Made by a program: the position numbers and the translations under genes. Below the pieces are notes generated by a model. It saw nothing but the letters and a program-made list of their open reading frames with translations. It was not told the origin of the DNA and searched no databases. DNA of 19,627 nt. It comes from TMED27 sp050633165. Its GTDB lineage: Bacteria; Pseudomonadota; Alphaproteobacteria; Micavibrionales; Micavibrionaceae. Positions 7,254 through 14,152 of the stretch are shown here, one piece after another. The stretch lies in NCBI GenBank assembly GCA_050633165.1, contig JBOEFZ010000066.1:1-19627 (forward strand), in the 5' to 3' direction. Position 1 is the first letter of the stretch; every line of letters starts with the position of its first letter.

Positions 7254-8150
7254 ATGGAATTAATTGTTTTTCTTGTTATCGGAGCGGTCGTGTTTTTCTC
7301 GACGATGGTGTTTATCGTACCGCAGCAGCGGGCGTACATCCTAGAGACGTTCGGGAAGGCGCATAAATCGCATTATGGGCCGGGATTTCATGTGAAATGG
7401 CCGGTGCCGATTGCGATTATTCGGGCGAAGTTGGATTTGCGGGTGCTCGAGGTTCGTCACCCTGTGACCTCACGTTCGAAGGATAATGCCTTTGTCGAGA
7501 TGCCGGTGACGGTTCAATATCGCGTGGTTAATCCGCATAAGGCGACGTATGAGCTAGAAGATCCGCAAGAGCAAATCGTATCGTACATTTTGAATGCGGT
7601 GCGGCGGGCGGTGCCTTCGCATACTTTGGATGGATTGTTCGAGCAGCGCGGGGATATCGAGCGCAGCGTGCAAGAAGAATTGTTGGAGCAGTTTGCGGGA
7701 TACGGGTTCGAGATTGTGAATGTTTTGGTGGATGAGCCGCAGCCGAGTATGGAGGTGAAGGAAGCCTATAACGCGATTATTACTAATGAGCGTTTAGAGA
7801 CAGCCGCGAAGCATGAAGCAGGTGCGATCCGTGCGCGTTTGGTCGGAGAAGCCGAAGCGCAGGCCGAGAGCAAACGTTTGGCGGCGATTGCGATTGCGCA
7901 GGCCGCGCGTGAAATTGCATTGGGGCGTGCGGATGCGATTCAAACGTTGTCGAAGGCGGGTGTGAACGAGAAGGAGGCGCTGGCCTTTCTCGAGACGATT
8001 ATCCGGATTGACGGGGTTGTTGATGCATCGAAGAATGGTAGCCTTATTTTGATGAATAATGATGACGGTGGGCGGGTTTCCAATGATCAGGCATTGTTGG
8101 CGCAGCTTGTCGATGCGCAAAATAATTCTGGGAAGAAGTCCGGTAAGTAG
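7254..8150 (+). CDS. SPFH/band 7 membrane protein resembling plant HIR proteins
   Basis: The 298-residue protein has one N-terminal transmembrane segment (about residues 2-22), an SPFH domain (about 22-190) and an Ala/Glu-rich coiled coil (about 178-225, RLVGEAEAQAESKRLAAIAIAQAARE). SPFH proteins oligomerise on membranes and organise microdomains or control proteases. Blocks such as KDNAFVEMPVTVQYR, LFEQRGDIERSVQEEL and YGFEIVNVLVDEPQPS look closer to hypersensitive-induced-reaction (HIR) proteins than to QmcA, HflK/HflC or flotillin. That judgement is from memory of those families. No NfeD partner is adjacent. GGAG lies seven bases before the ATG. The gene is 18 nt after icd and five nt before the L,D-transpeptidase gene, so the three are probably co-transcribed. 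The role is unknown; a membrane scaffold is the likeliest guess. Confidence 0.88.
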   Translation: MELIVFLVIGAVVFFSTMVFIVPQQRAYILETFGKAHKSHYGPGFHVKWPVPIAIIRAKLDLRVLEVRHPVTSRSKDNAFVEMPVTVQYRVVNPHKATYELEDPQEQIVSYILNAVRRAVPSHTLDGLFEQRGDIERSVQEELLEQFAGYGFEIVNVLVDEPQPSMEVKEAYNAIITNERLETAAKHEAGAIRARLVGEAEAQAESKRLAAIAIAQAAREIALGRADAIQTLSKAGVNEKEALAFLETIIRIDGVVDASKNGSLILMNNDDGGRVSNDQALLAQLVDAQNNSGKKSGK

Positions 8151-8155
8151 AGATC

Positions 8156-9253
8156 ATGGTTCGTATTTTCTTTCTCTTTGTTGTGTTGTTGGTTTTTAGT
8201 GCGCCTGTTATGGCGGCATATGATTTGCCGTATGTGGGGGAGCAAGAGACATATCGGGCGATGGAGGCCGATACGTTTGTGCATTTGGCGCGGGATTATG
8301 ATTTGGGGTTTGTGGAGCTGCGGGCGGCTAACCCTACGGTCGATCCATGGCTTCCTGGCGCGGGGACGAAGATTGTTTTGCCGTCCCGTCATTTGCTTCC
8401 CGATGCGGCGCGGGAAGGGATTGTGATTAATTTGCCGGAAATGCGGCTTTATGCGTTTGTGAATGGTGATGATGCGCCGACGACCTTCCCGATTGGTGTG
8501 GGGCGCGAGGGATTGAATACGCCGGAAGGCGAGACGAAGATTATCCGTAAGAAGGCAGGGCCGACCTGGACCCCGACGCAGCGGATGCGGGATGAAGATC
8601 CGGAGCTTAAGCCTTATTATCCGCCGGGGCCTGATAATCCGCTGGGGACGCATGCGCTTTATCTGGGGTGGCCGACTTATGCTATTCACGGGACGAATCG
8701 CCCGTTCGGGATTGGGCGGCGGATTAGCTCGGGCTGTATCCGCATGTATCCGAAGAATATTAAGCAGCTTTTCGAGATGATTCCTGTCGGGACGAAGGTT
8801 GAGGTGGTGAATCAGCCGTTTAAATTGGCGTGGATTAAGGATCGTCTTTATCTGGAGGTGCATCCGGGGCTCGCCCAAGCGATCCAGATGGAAGAGTACG
8901 GGCAGGTGCAAGCACCGAAATTATCTGAAGAGGATTTAAAGCGGATTATTGCGGCGGCGGGTGAGTATGAGGGGCGTTTGCGCTGGCCTGCGATCCGGAT
9001 GGCGGTGAAGGAGCGTAAGGGCGTTCCGGTCGAGATCGCGCGTCGTCCTTCGCATGTTGTGGCGCAAGAGAATGTGGTGGAGGCGTCGCTTGATGATATC
9101 GAGATTGATCCGGTTGTTAAGGACAGCCTTATTGATTTGATGGAAGATGTAGGGGAGCGAGAGGTTGAGGCGGTTCAGGCGGATGTCGCGGAGGATATTG
9201 CCGAAGCTTCGCGTTCGTCCCGTCCGTCATCGTTCGGGAAGTTGAATCCTTAA
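8156..9253 (+). CDS. Periplasmic L,D-transpeptidase (YkuD family)
   Basis: L,D-transpeptidases of this family make 3-3 peptidoglycan cross-links or attach lipoproteins to peptidoglycan. The 365-residue protein has a signal peptide (likely cleavage after VMA, residue 20). A LysM-like segment follows at about 28-77 (DTFVHLARDYDLGFVELRAANP ending in a KIVLPS strand). The YkuD catalytic domain spans about 88-220. The catalytic signature is complete: HGT at 178-180 and SSGCIRM at 191-197, with Cys194 the nucleophile. About 140 residues after the catalytic domain are helical and acidic with no recognised domain. This layout resembles E. coli ErfK/YbiS/YnhG. The start follows the SPFH stop by five bases with only a weak ribosome site, so translational coupling is likely. 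Whether it acts in cross-linking or in tethering cannot be decided. Confidence 0.93.
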   Translation: MVRIFFLFVVLLVFSAPVMAAYDLPYVGEQETYRAMEADTFVHLARDYDLGFVELRAANPTVDPWLPGAGTKIVLPSRHLLPDAAREGIVINLPEMRLYAFVNGDDAPTTFPIGVGREGLNTPEGETKIIRKKAGPTWTPTQRMRDEDPELKPYYPPGPDNPLGTHALYLGWPTYAIHGTNRPFGIGRRISSGCIRMYPKNIKQLFEMIPVGTKVEVVNQPFKLAWIKDRLYLEVHPGLAQAIQMEEYGQVQAPKLSEEDLKRIIAAAGEYEGRLRWPAIRMAVKERKGVPVEIARRPSHVVAQENVVEASLDDIEIDPVVKDSLIDLMEDVGEREVEAVQADVAEDIAEASRSSRPSSFGKLNP

Positions 9254-9281
9254 AATTTTGTTTGGGATGGTCTTGAATTAT

Positions 9282-9386
9282 CGTCATTGCGAGGAGGAGC
9301 ATAGCTCCGACGCGGAAATCTAGCACCAGTATTATCGGCAAAAGCAGGTGATGGATTGCTTCAGCCCTTTGGGCTTCGCAATGACG
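9282..9386. repeat. Palindromic intergenic repeat, GTCATTGCGAGG family, copy 1
   Basis: Terminal arms CGTCATTGCGAGG (9282-9294) and CTTCGCAATGACG (9374-9386) are complementary at 12 of 13 positions. Internally it shares blocks with the copy at 14053-14146: GTCATTGCGAGGAG, CGACGCGGAAATC and GGTGATGGATTGCTTC, in the same order and spacing class. Nested hairpins are present (GGAGCatAGCTCC at 9296-9307 and AGCCCtttGGGCT at 9364-9376). It lies between the L,D-transpeptidase gene and the convergent lipoprotein gene. The remaining bases of this interval hold only the terminator at 9422. Confidence 0.85.
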
Positions 9387-9421
9387 CCGCAAGTGGTGAT
9401 TAATTAAACCTGTAAGAGATT

Positions 9422-9450
9422 AAAAAAGGGCGCTGTTGGAGCGCCCTTTT
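9422..9450. terminator. Bidirectional intrinsic terminator between convergent genes
   Basis: A6 (9422-9427) is followed by stem GGGCGCT (9428-9434), loop GTTGG and arm AGCGCCC (9440-9446), then T4. On the minus strand it lies 24 bases past the lipoprotein stop; on the plus strand it can end the icd-SPFH-transpeptidase transcript. Confidence 0.88.
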
Positions 9451-9473
9451 GAATTTTTTGTATGTTTCTAAGA

Positions 9474-9674
9474 TTACTTAGATTGTACTTCGCGGAAAAC
9501 GCGTTCAGCAGGAGCAACACGTTTTACAGGTGCAACGGCTTCTGGTCCGTGTGATGCTGTGCGGTCATCTGCGTAAGGTGGGGCAGTGTCAACGTAGCCC
9601 ATTCCTGTTGTGTCACATGCGCTCAATGCGAATGCAGAACCAGCGATACAAAGTGTAGCGATAAGTTTTTTCAT
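9474..9674 (-). CDS. Small lipoprotein with Asp at +2, unknown function
   Basis: The 66-residue product is a predicted lipoprotein: charged MKKL start, hydrophobic core, and lipobox LSAC with Cys20 lipidated. Asp21 at +2 is the Lol-avoidance signal in E. coli, so it may stay in the inner membrane, though this rule varies outside enterobacteria. The mature 47 residues are Pro/Ala/Val-rich (APPYADDRT, VAPVKRVAPAERVFREVQ) without a known domain. AAGGA lies about nine bases before the ATG. A weak promoter candidate is TTTTCA, 17 bases, TATAGC on the minus strand, starting near 9770. Codons differ from the neighbours: GCA/GCT for Ala and ACA for Thr instead of the GCG/ACG-heavy usage around it, a pattern often seen in strongly expressed genes. 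It has its own terminator, so it is probably a single-gene unit. Confidence 0.75.
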   Translation of the reverse strand: MKKLIATLCIAGSAFALSACDTTGMGYVDTAPPYADDRTASHGPEAVAPVKRVAPAERVFREVQSK

Positions 9675-9775
9675 ATTTTTAATTCCTTTTACTTTTGTTT
9701 TAAAAATAGCATCCCCATATGAGGCCTAATTCATTAATTAATAGCTATACACAACTGAAATCGCTTTGAAAAGGG

Positions 9776-11002
9776 CTAATTTTTTTCATTGTCGCGGACG
9801 GTTTTGAAATAATGATCGATGCCTTTTTTAAGGGCAGTAGCGATTTTGCGGCGGTGCGGGGTGGAGTTGAGGCGGTTTGCTTCGGCTTTGTTTGACATGA
9901 ATCCGGCCTCGACAAGGATTGAGGGGATGTCGGGGGCTTTGAGGACGGCGAAATTGGCGTAGCGATGCGGGCGGCGCAGAGTTTTTATGCCGTTGCTTTT
10001 AAATATATCAACCAGACTGTTGGCGAAAAATTTGGATTGGTTTTGGGTGTTGCGGCGGGCGAGGTCGATGAGGATGTCCATGACGGCTTCATCCTCGACC
10101 TCGATATCGATTCCGGCGATGAGGTCGGCTTTGTTCTCGCGTGCGGCGAGTTTGGCGGTTTGAGCATCGGAGGCTTTTTCGGAAAGGGTGTAGATTGAGG
10201 CACCGCTGACGCCGGAATCGCGCAAGGAATCGGCGTGGATGGAGATGAAGAGGTCGCCTTGGTGGCGGCGGGCGAATTTTACGCGGTTACTGAGTTTGAT
10301 GAAATTATCGGTGTCGCGGGTCATTTTGACGCGGTATTGGCCGCTGGCCTCTAGTTGTTGTTTAAGTTCTTTGGCAAGGGCGAGGACGACGCGTTTTTCA
10401 TGGACTTTGTTTGCGCCAATCGCGCCGGGGTCAACGCCGCCATGGCCGGGGTCGATGATGATGAGGGGTTTTTGGTTTGCGGGTTTTGTGCTCTTGGTTA
10501 CGGGTTTTGGCTTTGGCGCGGGGGCGGGGCTTGCGAATTGGGCGTTATCGACATTGAGGGTGCCGAAGGTTTTGTTTTGTGCGGCGTTAAGCTCACTTTG
10601 TGATGTTTTGGCAAAATCAATGACGAGGCGCGGGGGCGCGCTCGGGTTTTTTGGGAGGGTGAAGGCGTTGAGGATTTTTATCGGTGCGTTCATATCCAAA
10701 ACGATGCGGGATATTCCGGCCTTTAAATTGCCGTGGCGGATGGCGGTGATTCCGGCCTTTTTTGAATCTTTGATGCCGTTTGCGTGCCATGTGAAGGCGG
10801 GGAGGTCGATGACCATGCGGTTTGGATCGCTTAGCATAAAGATGCGGAATTTTTGTTCCTCGCTTAGTTCAATGACAAGGCGGGTTTTATCGGGGTGTTG
10901 GCCGAAACGGATGTTTGTTACATCAAACGCATAGGCGGGTATTGCCGCCATAAGGGTGATGGCGGTGATAAAAAATGACAGGATGTAAATTGGCTTACGC
11001 AT
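9776..11002 (-). CDS. amiC: N-acetylmuramoyl-L-alanine amidase, AmiC type
   Basis: The enzyme cleaves the amide bond between N-acetylmuramic acid and the stem peptide during septum splitting. The 408-residue protein has a signal peptide (cleavage likely after AYA, residue 25), a peptidoglycan-targeting AMIN domain (about 26-130), a Pro/Lys-rich linker (157-178) and an amidase_3 catalytic domain (about 179-400). Zinc ligands are His187 (DPGHGG), Glu202 (VHEKRV) and His256 (SIHADS); the catalytic Glu365 is in VEAGFMSN. An Ile/Asp/Glu-rich insert around 290-315 corresponds to the autoinhibitory helix relieved by EnvC/NlpD-type activators in E. coli amidases. It is divergent from rne, an arrangement I recall from other alphaproteobacteria, where a penicillin-binding protein 1A gene often follows; here a small lipoprotein gene follows instead. 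Confidence 0.93.
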   Translation of the reverse strand: MRKPIYILSFFITAITLMAAIPAYAFDVTNIRFGQHPDKTRLVIELSEEQKFRIFMLSDPNRMVIDLPAFTWHANGIKDSKKAGITAIRHGNLKAGISRIVLDMNAPIKILNAFTLPKNPSAPPRLVIDFAKTSQSELNAAQNKTFGTLNVDNAQFASPAPAPKPKPVTKSTKPANQKPLIIIDPGHGGVDPGAIGANKVHEKRVVLALAKELKQQLEASGQYRVKMTRDTDNFIKLSNRVKFARRHQGDLFISIHADSLRDSGVSGASIYTLSEKASDAQTAKLAARENKADLIAGIDIEVEDEAVMDILIDLARRNTQNQSKFFANSLVDIFKSNGIKTLRRPHRYANFAVLKAPDIPSILVEAGFMSNKAEANRLNSTPHRRKIATALKKGIDHYFKTVRDNEKN

Positions 11003-11324
11003 TGGGAATACTACGTTATAGGATATGATACCCTTCTTATAGCATGGATTTTACCGCTTTCGAATCACTTATTGCTTGAGGAATCGAAAAGCTGGGTGTA
11101 ATGTTGAATTTAGGTATTTGTCTATTGCGGTTTTAGCGCTTGTTTAAGATTTCTAAAAGGTTCCGCGAACTGTAATAGCAAAATTTTTGATAACGAATAT
11201 GCGCGTTTTTCGCGCCGCTTCTGCATGGATTGTCCGTACAAATGAAAGAGGGCATCCGGCGTACTTAATATAAGAAGCAGGGCAGCGACGCGCCAACATG
11301 AAAGAATAATGGAGATTTAAATAA
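11003..11324. other. Divergent intergenic region with long rne leader
   Basis: These 322 bases separate the starts of the amidase gene and rne. No gene or good ORF is visible. On the plus strand a GC-rich hairpin GCGCG-TTTTT-CGCGC occupies 11201-11215, and GGAG (11311-11314) serves as the rne ribosome site ten bases before the ATG. On the minus strand TATAAC lies about 20 bases before the amidase ATG and is a possible -10. I find no convincing complete sigma-70 promoter for rne. A long structured leader would fit the autoregulation known for E. coli rne, but nothing in the sequence proves it. Confidence 0.45.
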
Positions 11325-13883
11325 ATGGCTAAAAAAATGCTAATTGACGCTACGCATAGTGAAGAAACACGTGTGGCGATTACCGAAGGTGGACGGCTTG
11401 AAGAATTTGATTATGAGAGCACGTTCCGCAAAGCCCTGAAGGGGAATATTTATCTGGCGAAAGTGACACGGGTCGAGCCGAGTTTGCAGGCGGCGTTTGT
11501 GAATTTTGGTGGTAATCGTCACGGGTTTTTACCATTTTCCGAGATTCACCCTGATTACTTTCGCATTCCGATTGCGGATCGCGAAGCCTTGATGGCGGAG
11601 CAGGAGCAAGAGCTTGAGGCGCTTGATAAGGCCGAAGAAGAGGCCGAGGCGGATGTTTCCGATGATGGTGATGAGCAAGGCGATGCGGATGCGACGCTTG
11701 AGGAAGATGACGATGCGGCGGAGGATTTAGAGGCGGCGGATGATAGTGATGGCGAGGATTTAGACGAATCCGAGCAGGAAGATGCGTCAGGGAATGAAGC
11801 CGAGGGCGATGCGGAAGCAGACGATGCGGATGGTAATGGCGAGAATAAAGAGCGCGGTCGTGGACGCGGGCGTGGACGCAACCAAGGGCGTGGACGCAAC
11901 CAACAAGGGCGCGGACGTGGTCGTGGGCGTCACCGTATGGCGAGTTCTAGCCAATCGGTTGAAACCTATGGCAATGAAGTAGATGAGGAGCAGCGCTTCC
12001 GCTTTAACATGCGCCGCAAGTACAAGATCCAAGAGGTGATCAAGCGCGGGCAGATTATGTTGGTGCAGGTTTCCAAAGAAGAGCGCGGGAATAAAGGTGC
12101 GGCGGTTGGCTCGTACCTCTCTCTTCCCGGTCGGTATTGTGTTTTGATGCCCAACAGCCCGCGTGCGGGCGGGGTTAGCCGTAAGATTTCTAATTACAAA
12201 GATCGTGCGAAGATGCGCGAATTGCTTAAAGATCTGGAAGTGCCAAAGGGTATGTCTGTGATTTTGCGTACCGCCGGCGTGACACGTACGAAGGCAGAGG
12301 TGAAGCGGGATCTTGAGTATCTTATGCGCCTTTGGAATGAAATCCGTGAATTGACGCTTGAGTCTTCCGCACCATCCTTGGTGTATGAAGAGGCGAATTT
12401 GGTGAAGCGCGCGGTGCGTGACCTTTATACGCGCGATGTCGAGGAGATCGTTGTTGCGGGTGAGGCGAGTTATAAGACGGCGAAGAACTTCATGAAGATG
12501 ATGATTCCCTCGCACGTGAAGCGTGTTAAGGAATTTAAAGAAGGTAGCGGTTCGCTGTTCCAAAAAGAGGGGATCGAGACGCAGATTGCCAATATTGGTG
12601 AGACGGAAGTACGCCTTAAGTCCGGTGGTTATCTTGTGATTAACCCGACCGAGGCGCTTGTGTCGGTGGATGTTAACTCCGGTAAGGCGACGAAGGAACG
12701 CCATATCGAGGAAACCGCGCTTAAGACTAACCTTGAGGCGGCCGAGGAGGTCGGGCGGCAATTGCGCCTTCGTGATTTGGGTGGTTTGGTTGTGATTGAC
12801 TTTATCGATATGGAAGACCGCCGGAATAACGGCAAGGTCGAGCGGAAGATGCGTGATGCGCTTTCGGGGGATCGCGCGCGGATACAGGTCGGGCGGATTT
12901 CCAGTTTTGGTTTGATGGAATTATCGCGGCAGCGGATGAACCCGTCTTTGAACGAATCACAATATGAGGTTTGTAAGCATTGTGAGGGTACGGGCCGTGT
13001 TCGCACCGCCGATGCGGCGTCGATTATGTTATTGCGGGCTATTGAGGAAGAGGGCGCGAAAAAGCGTGCTTCTCAGCTAATCGTGCATATTCCGGCGAAT
13101 GTCGGGGTGTATTTGCTCAATAACAAGCGTGATGCGTTGAGCGAGATTGAAGAGCGTTATAATTTGACGGTTTTGATGCGTGTTGATGATGATATGAGCG
13201 CGTCTGGCTATCGTATCGAAGTTGCGCGTCCGGCTGATAAAAATTCGGATAAGGGATCGGATAAGGATTCGGGCCAACGCAGTGGGAAGAATGATAATCG
13301 GAATGATTCTTCCGATGCTGCGGGTGATGATGAGGATGGCAAGTCCCGTCGCCGTGGTCGCCGTGGTGGTCGCCGCCGGAATAACCGCCGTGATCAAGAT
13401 GACGCCCAGCAGCAAGATCAGCAGGGGCAGGAGGTGGACGGTAATGCGGTTGCCCAAGCGCCGCAGGATGACGAGCCGAATGGTAATGTCATTGAAAATG
13501 CGCCGAAAGATGTTGATGGCAATGCGGTGAAGGATGACAAAGCCGCCAAGCCGAAGCGTCGTGGACGTAAAAAAGCGGAAGAGGTTAAGGCCGAGGGCGA
13601 AGCGGTTTCCGATGCGCCAGTAGCAGAAAAGGCAGAAGAAAAGCCACAAGAGAAGCCAAAACGCGGGCGGAAGAAAAAGGTTGAAGCCTCGAATGATGAT
13701 TCAGCGGCTGATTCTTCTAAGGATGCTGCGCCAAAGGCGGAAGAGAAGCCAGCAAAGCCGAAAGCGGCGAAAAAGCCTGCTGCTAAGAAAAAGGTCGAGC
13801 CAAAAGCCGAAGAAGCGCCGAAGGATTACGAAACCGTAAACGAAGCGCCGAAGGAAAAGAAAAAGGGCTGGTGGTCGCTTTAG
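11325..13883 (+). CDS. rne: Ribonuclease E
   Basis: RNase E is the single-strand endonuclease that starts mRNA decay and processes rRNA and tRNA. The 852-residue protein begins with an S1 RNA-binding domain. This is split by a large insert: an acidic stretch (about 91-172), then an Arg-Gly repeat region (177-204), before the S1 sequence resumes at about 222. The catalytic DNase I-like part has Asp449 (VDVNSGK) and Asp492 (IDFIDM), 43 residues apart as for D303 and D346 of E. coli. The Zn-link cysteines are Cys550 and Cys553 (CKHCEGTG), 58 residues after Asp492 as in E. coli. The C-terminal third is disordered and charged, with an Arg-rich block (RRRGRRGGRRRNNRR) and Lys/Ala/Pro-rich tails. 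It ends GWWSL, similar to the GWW ending of other alphaproteobacterial RNase E. Divergent from the amidase gene. Confidence 0.97.
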   Translation: MAKKMLIDATHSEETRVAITEGGRLEEFDYESTFRKALKGNIYLAKVTRVEPSLQAAFVNFGGNRHGFLPFSEIHPDYFRIPIADREALMAEQEQELEALDKAEEEAEADVSDDGDEQGDADATLEEDDDAAEDLEAADDSDGEDLDESEQEDASGNEAEGDAEADDADGNGENKERGRGRGRGRNQGRGRNQQGRGRGRGRHRMASSSQSVETYGNEVDEEQRFRFNMRRKYKIQEVIKRGQIMLVQVSKEERGNKGAAVGSYLSLPGRYCVLMPNSPRAGGVSRKISNYKDRAKMRELLKDLEVPKGMSVILRTAGVTRTKAEVKRDLEYLMRLWNEIRELTLESSAPSLVYEEANLVKRAVRDLYTRDVEEIVVAGEASYKTAKNFMKMMIPSHVKRVKEFKEGSGSLFQKEGIETQIANIGETEVRLKSGGYLVINPTEALVSVDVNSGKATKERHIEETALKTNLEAAEEVGRQLRLRDLGGLVVIDFIDMEDRRNNGKVERKMRDALSGDRARIQVGRISSFGLMELSRQRMNPSLNESQYEVCKHCEGTGRVRTADAASIMLLRAIEEEGAKKRASQLIVHIPANVGVYLLNNKRDALSEIEERYNLTVLMRVDDDMSASGYRIEVARPADKNSDKGSDKDSGQRSGKNDNRNDSSDAAGDDEDGKSRRRGRRGGRRRNNRRDQDDAQQQDQQGQEVDGNAVAQAPQDDEPNGNVIENAPKDVDGNAVKDDKAAKPKRRGRKKAEEVKAEGEAVSDAPVAEKAEEKPQEKPKRGRKKKVEASNDDSAADSSKDAAPKAEEKPAKPKAAKKPAAKKKVEPKAEEAPKDYETVNEAPKEKKKGWWSL

Positions 13884-13898
13884 CTTCTATCTTTCCAC

Positions 13899-14035
13899 TC
13901 TGGCGTTGTTGCTCGATCACTTGCGTACGAAATGTACGCGGCGTTCCTCGCGCCTAGCCAGACCGAAAATCTCTTTGCTAAAGAGGTATAGTCCTCTGTA
14001 CTGCTCGCCTTGATTGCCTAGTCCGGCAACAAAAT
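13899..14035. repeat. Structured repeat-like DNA downstream of rne
   Basis: TCTGGC (13899-13904) can pair with GCCAGA (13957-13962), enclosing a perfect hairpin GCGTAC-gaaat-GTACGC (13923-13939). A second hairpin, CTCTTT-gct-AAAGAG (13971-13985), overlaps a possible alternative stem AGAGG/CCTCT (13982-13996). The motif TTGCGTACGAAATGTACGC resembles intergenic 'GTACxxxxTGTACG' repeats known in several alphaproteobacteria. There is no T-tract, so it is not a standard intrinsic terminator, yet nothing else downstream of rne looks like one. Confidence 0.55.
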
Positions 14036-14052
14036 TGAAGCGTTATTTTTTT

Positions 14053-14146
14053 GTCATTGCGAGGAGTGTTAGCGACGCGGAAATCCAGTTTTTGATTGTA
14101 CTGGTAAGAATGGGTGATGGATTGCTTCGCTACGCTCGCAATGACG
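14053..14146. repeat. Palindromic intergenic repeat, GTCATTGCGAGG family, copy 2
   Basis: Terminal arms GTCATTGCGAG (14053-14063) and CTCGCAATGAC (14135-14145) are perfectly complementary. Conserved internal blocks CGACGCGGAAATC and GGTGATGGATTGCTTCG match copy 1 at 9282-9386. The element ends seven bases from the stop codon of the minus-strand gene that follows. Confidence 0.87.
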
Positions 14147-14152
14147 ATTTTC

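Noticed and set aside
8087..8911. 274-residue minus-strand open frame opposite the L,D-transpeptidase gene
   Set aside because: Extremely Arg/Pro/His-rich composition, typical of an antisense shadow; the opposite strand has a complete catalytic motif.
10239..10934. 231-residue plus-strand open frame opposite the amidase gene
   Set aside because: The minus strand encodes a complete AMIN plus amidase_3 protein; the plus-strand frame has no recognisable features.
11787..12761. 324-residue minus-strand open frame opposite rne
   Set aside because: It lies wholly within the conserved RNase E coding region on the other strand, is His/Arg/Leu-rich without motifs, and has no promoter or ribosome site.
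13923..13939. GCGTAC hairpin as an intrinsic terminator of rne
   Set aside because: It is not followed by a T-tract.
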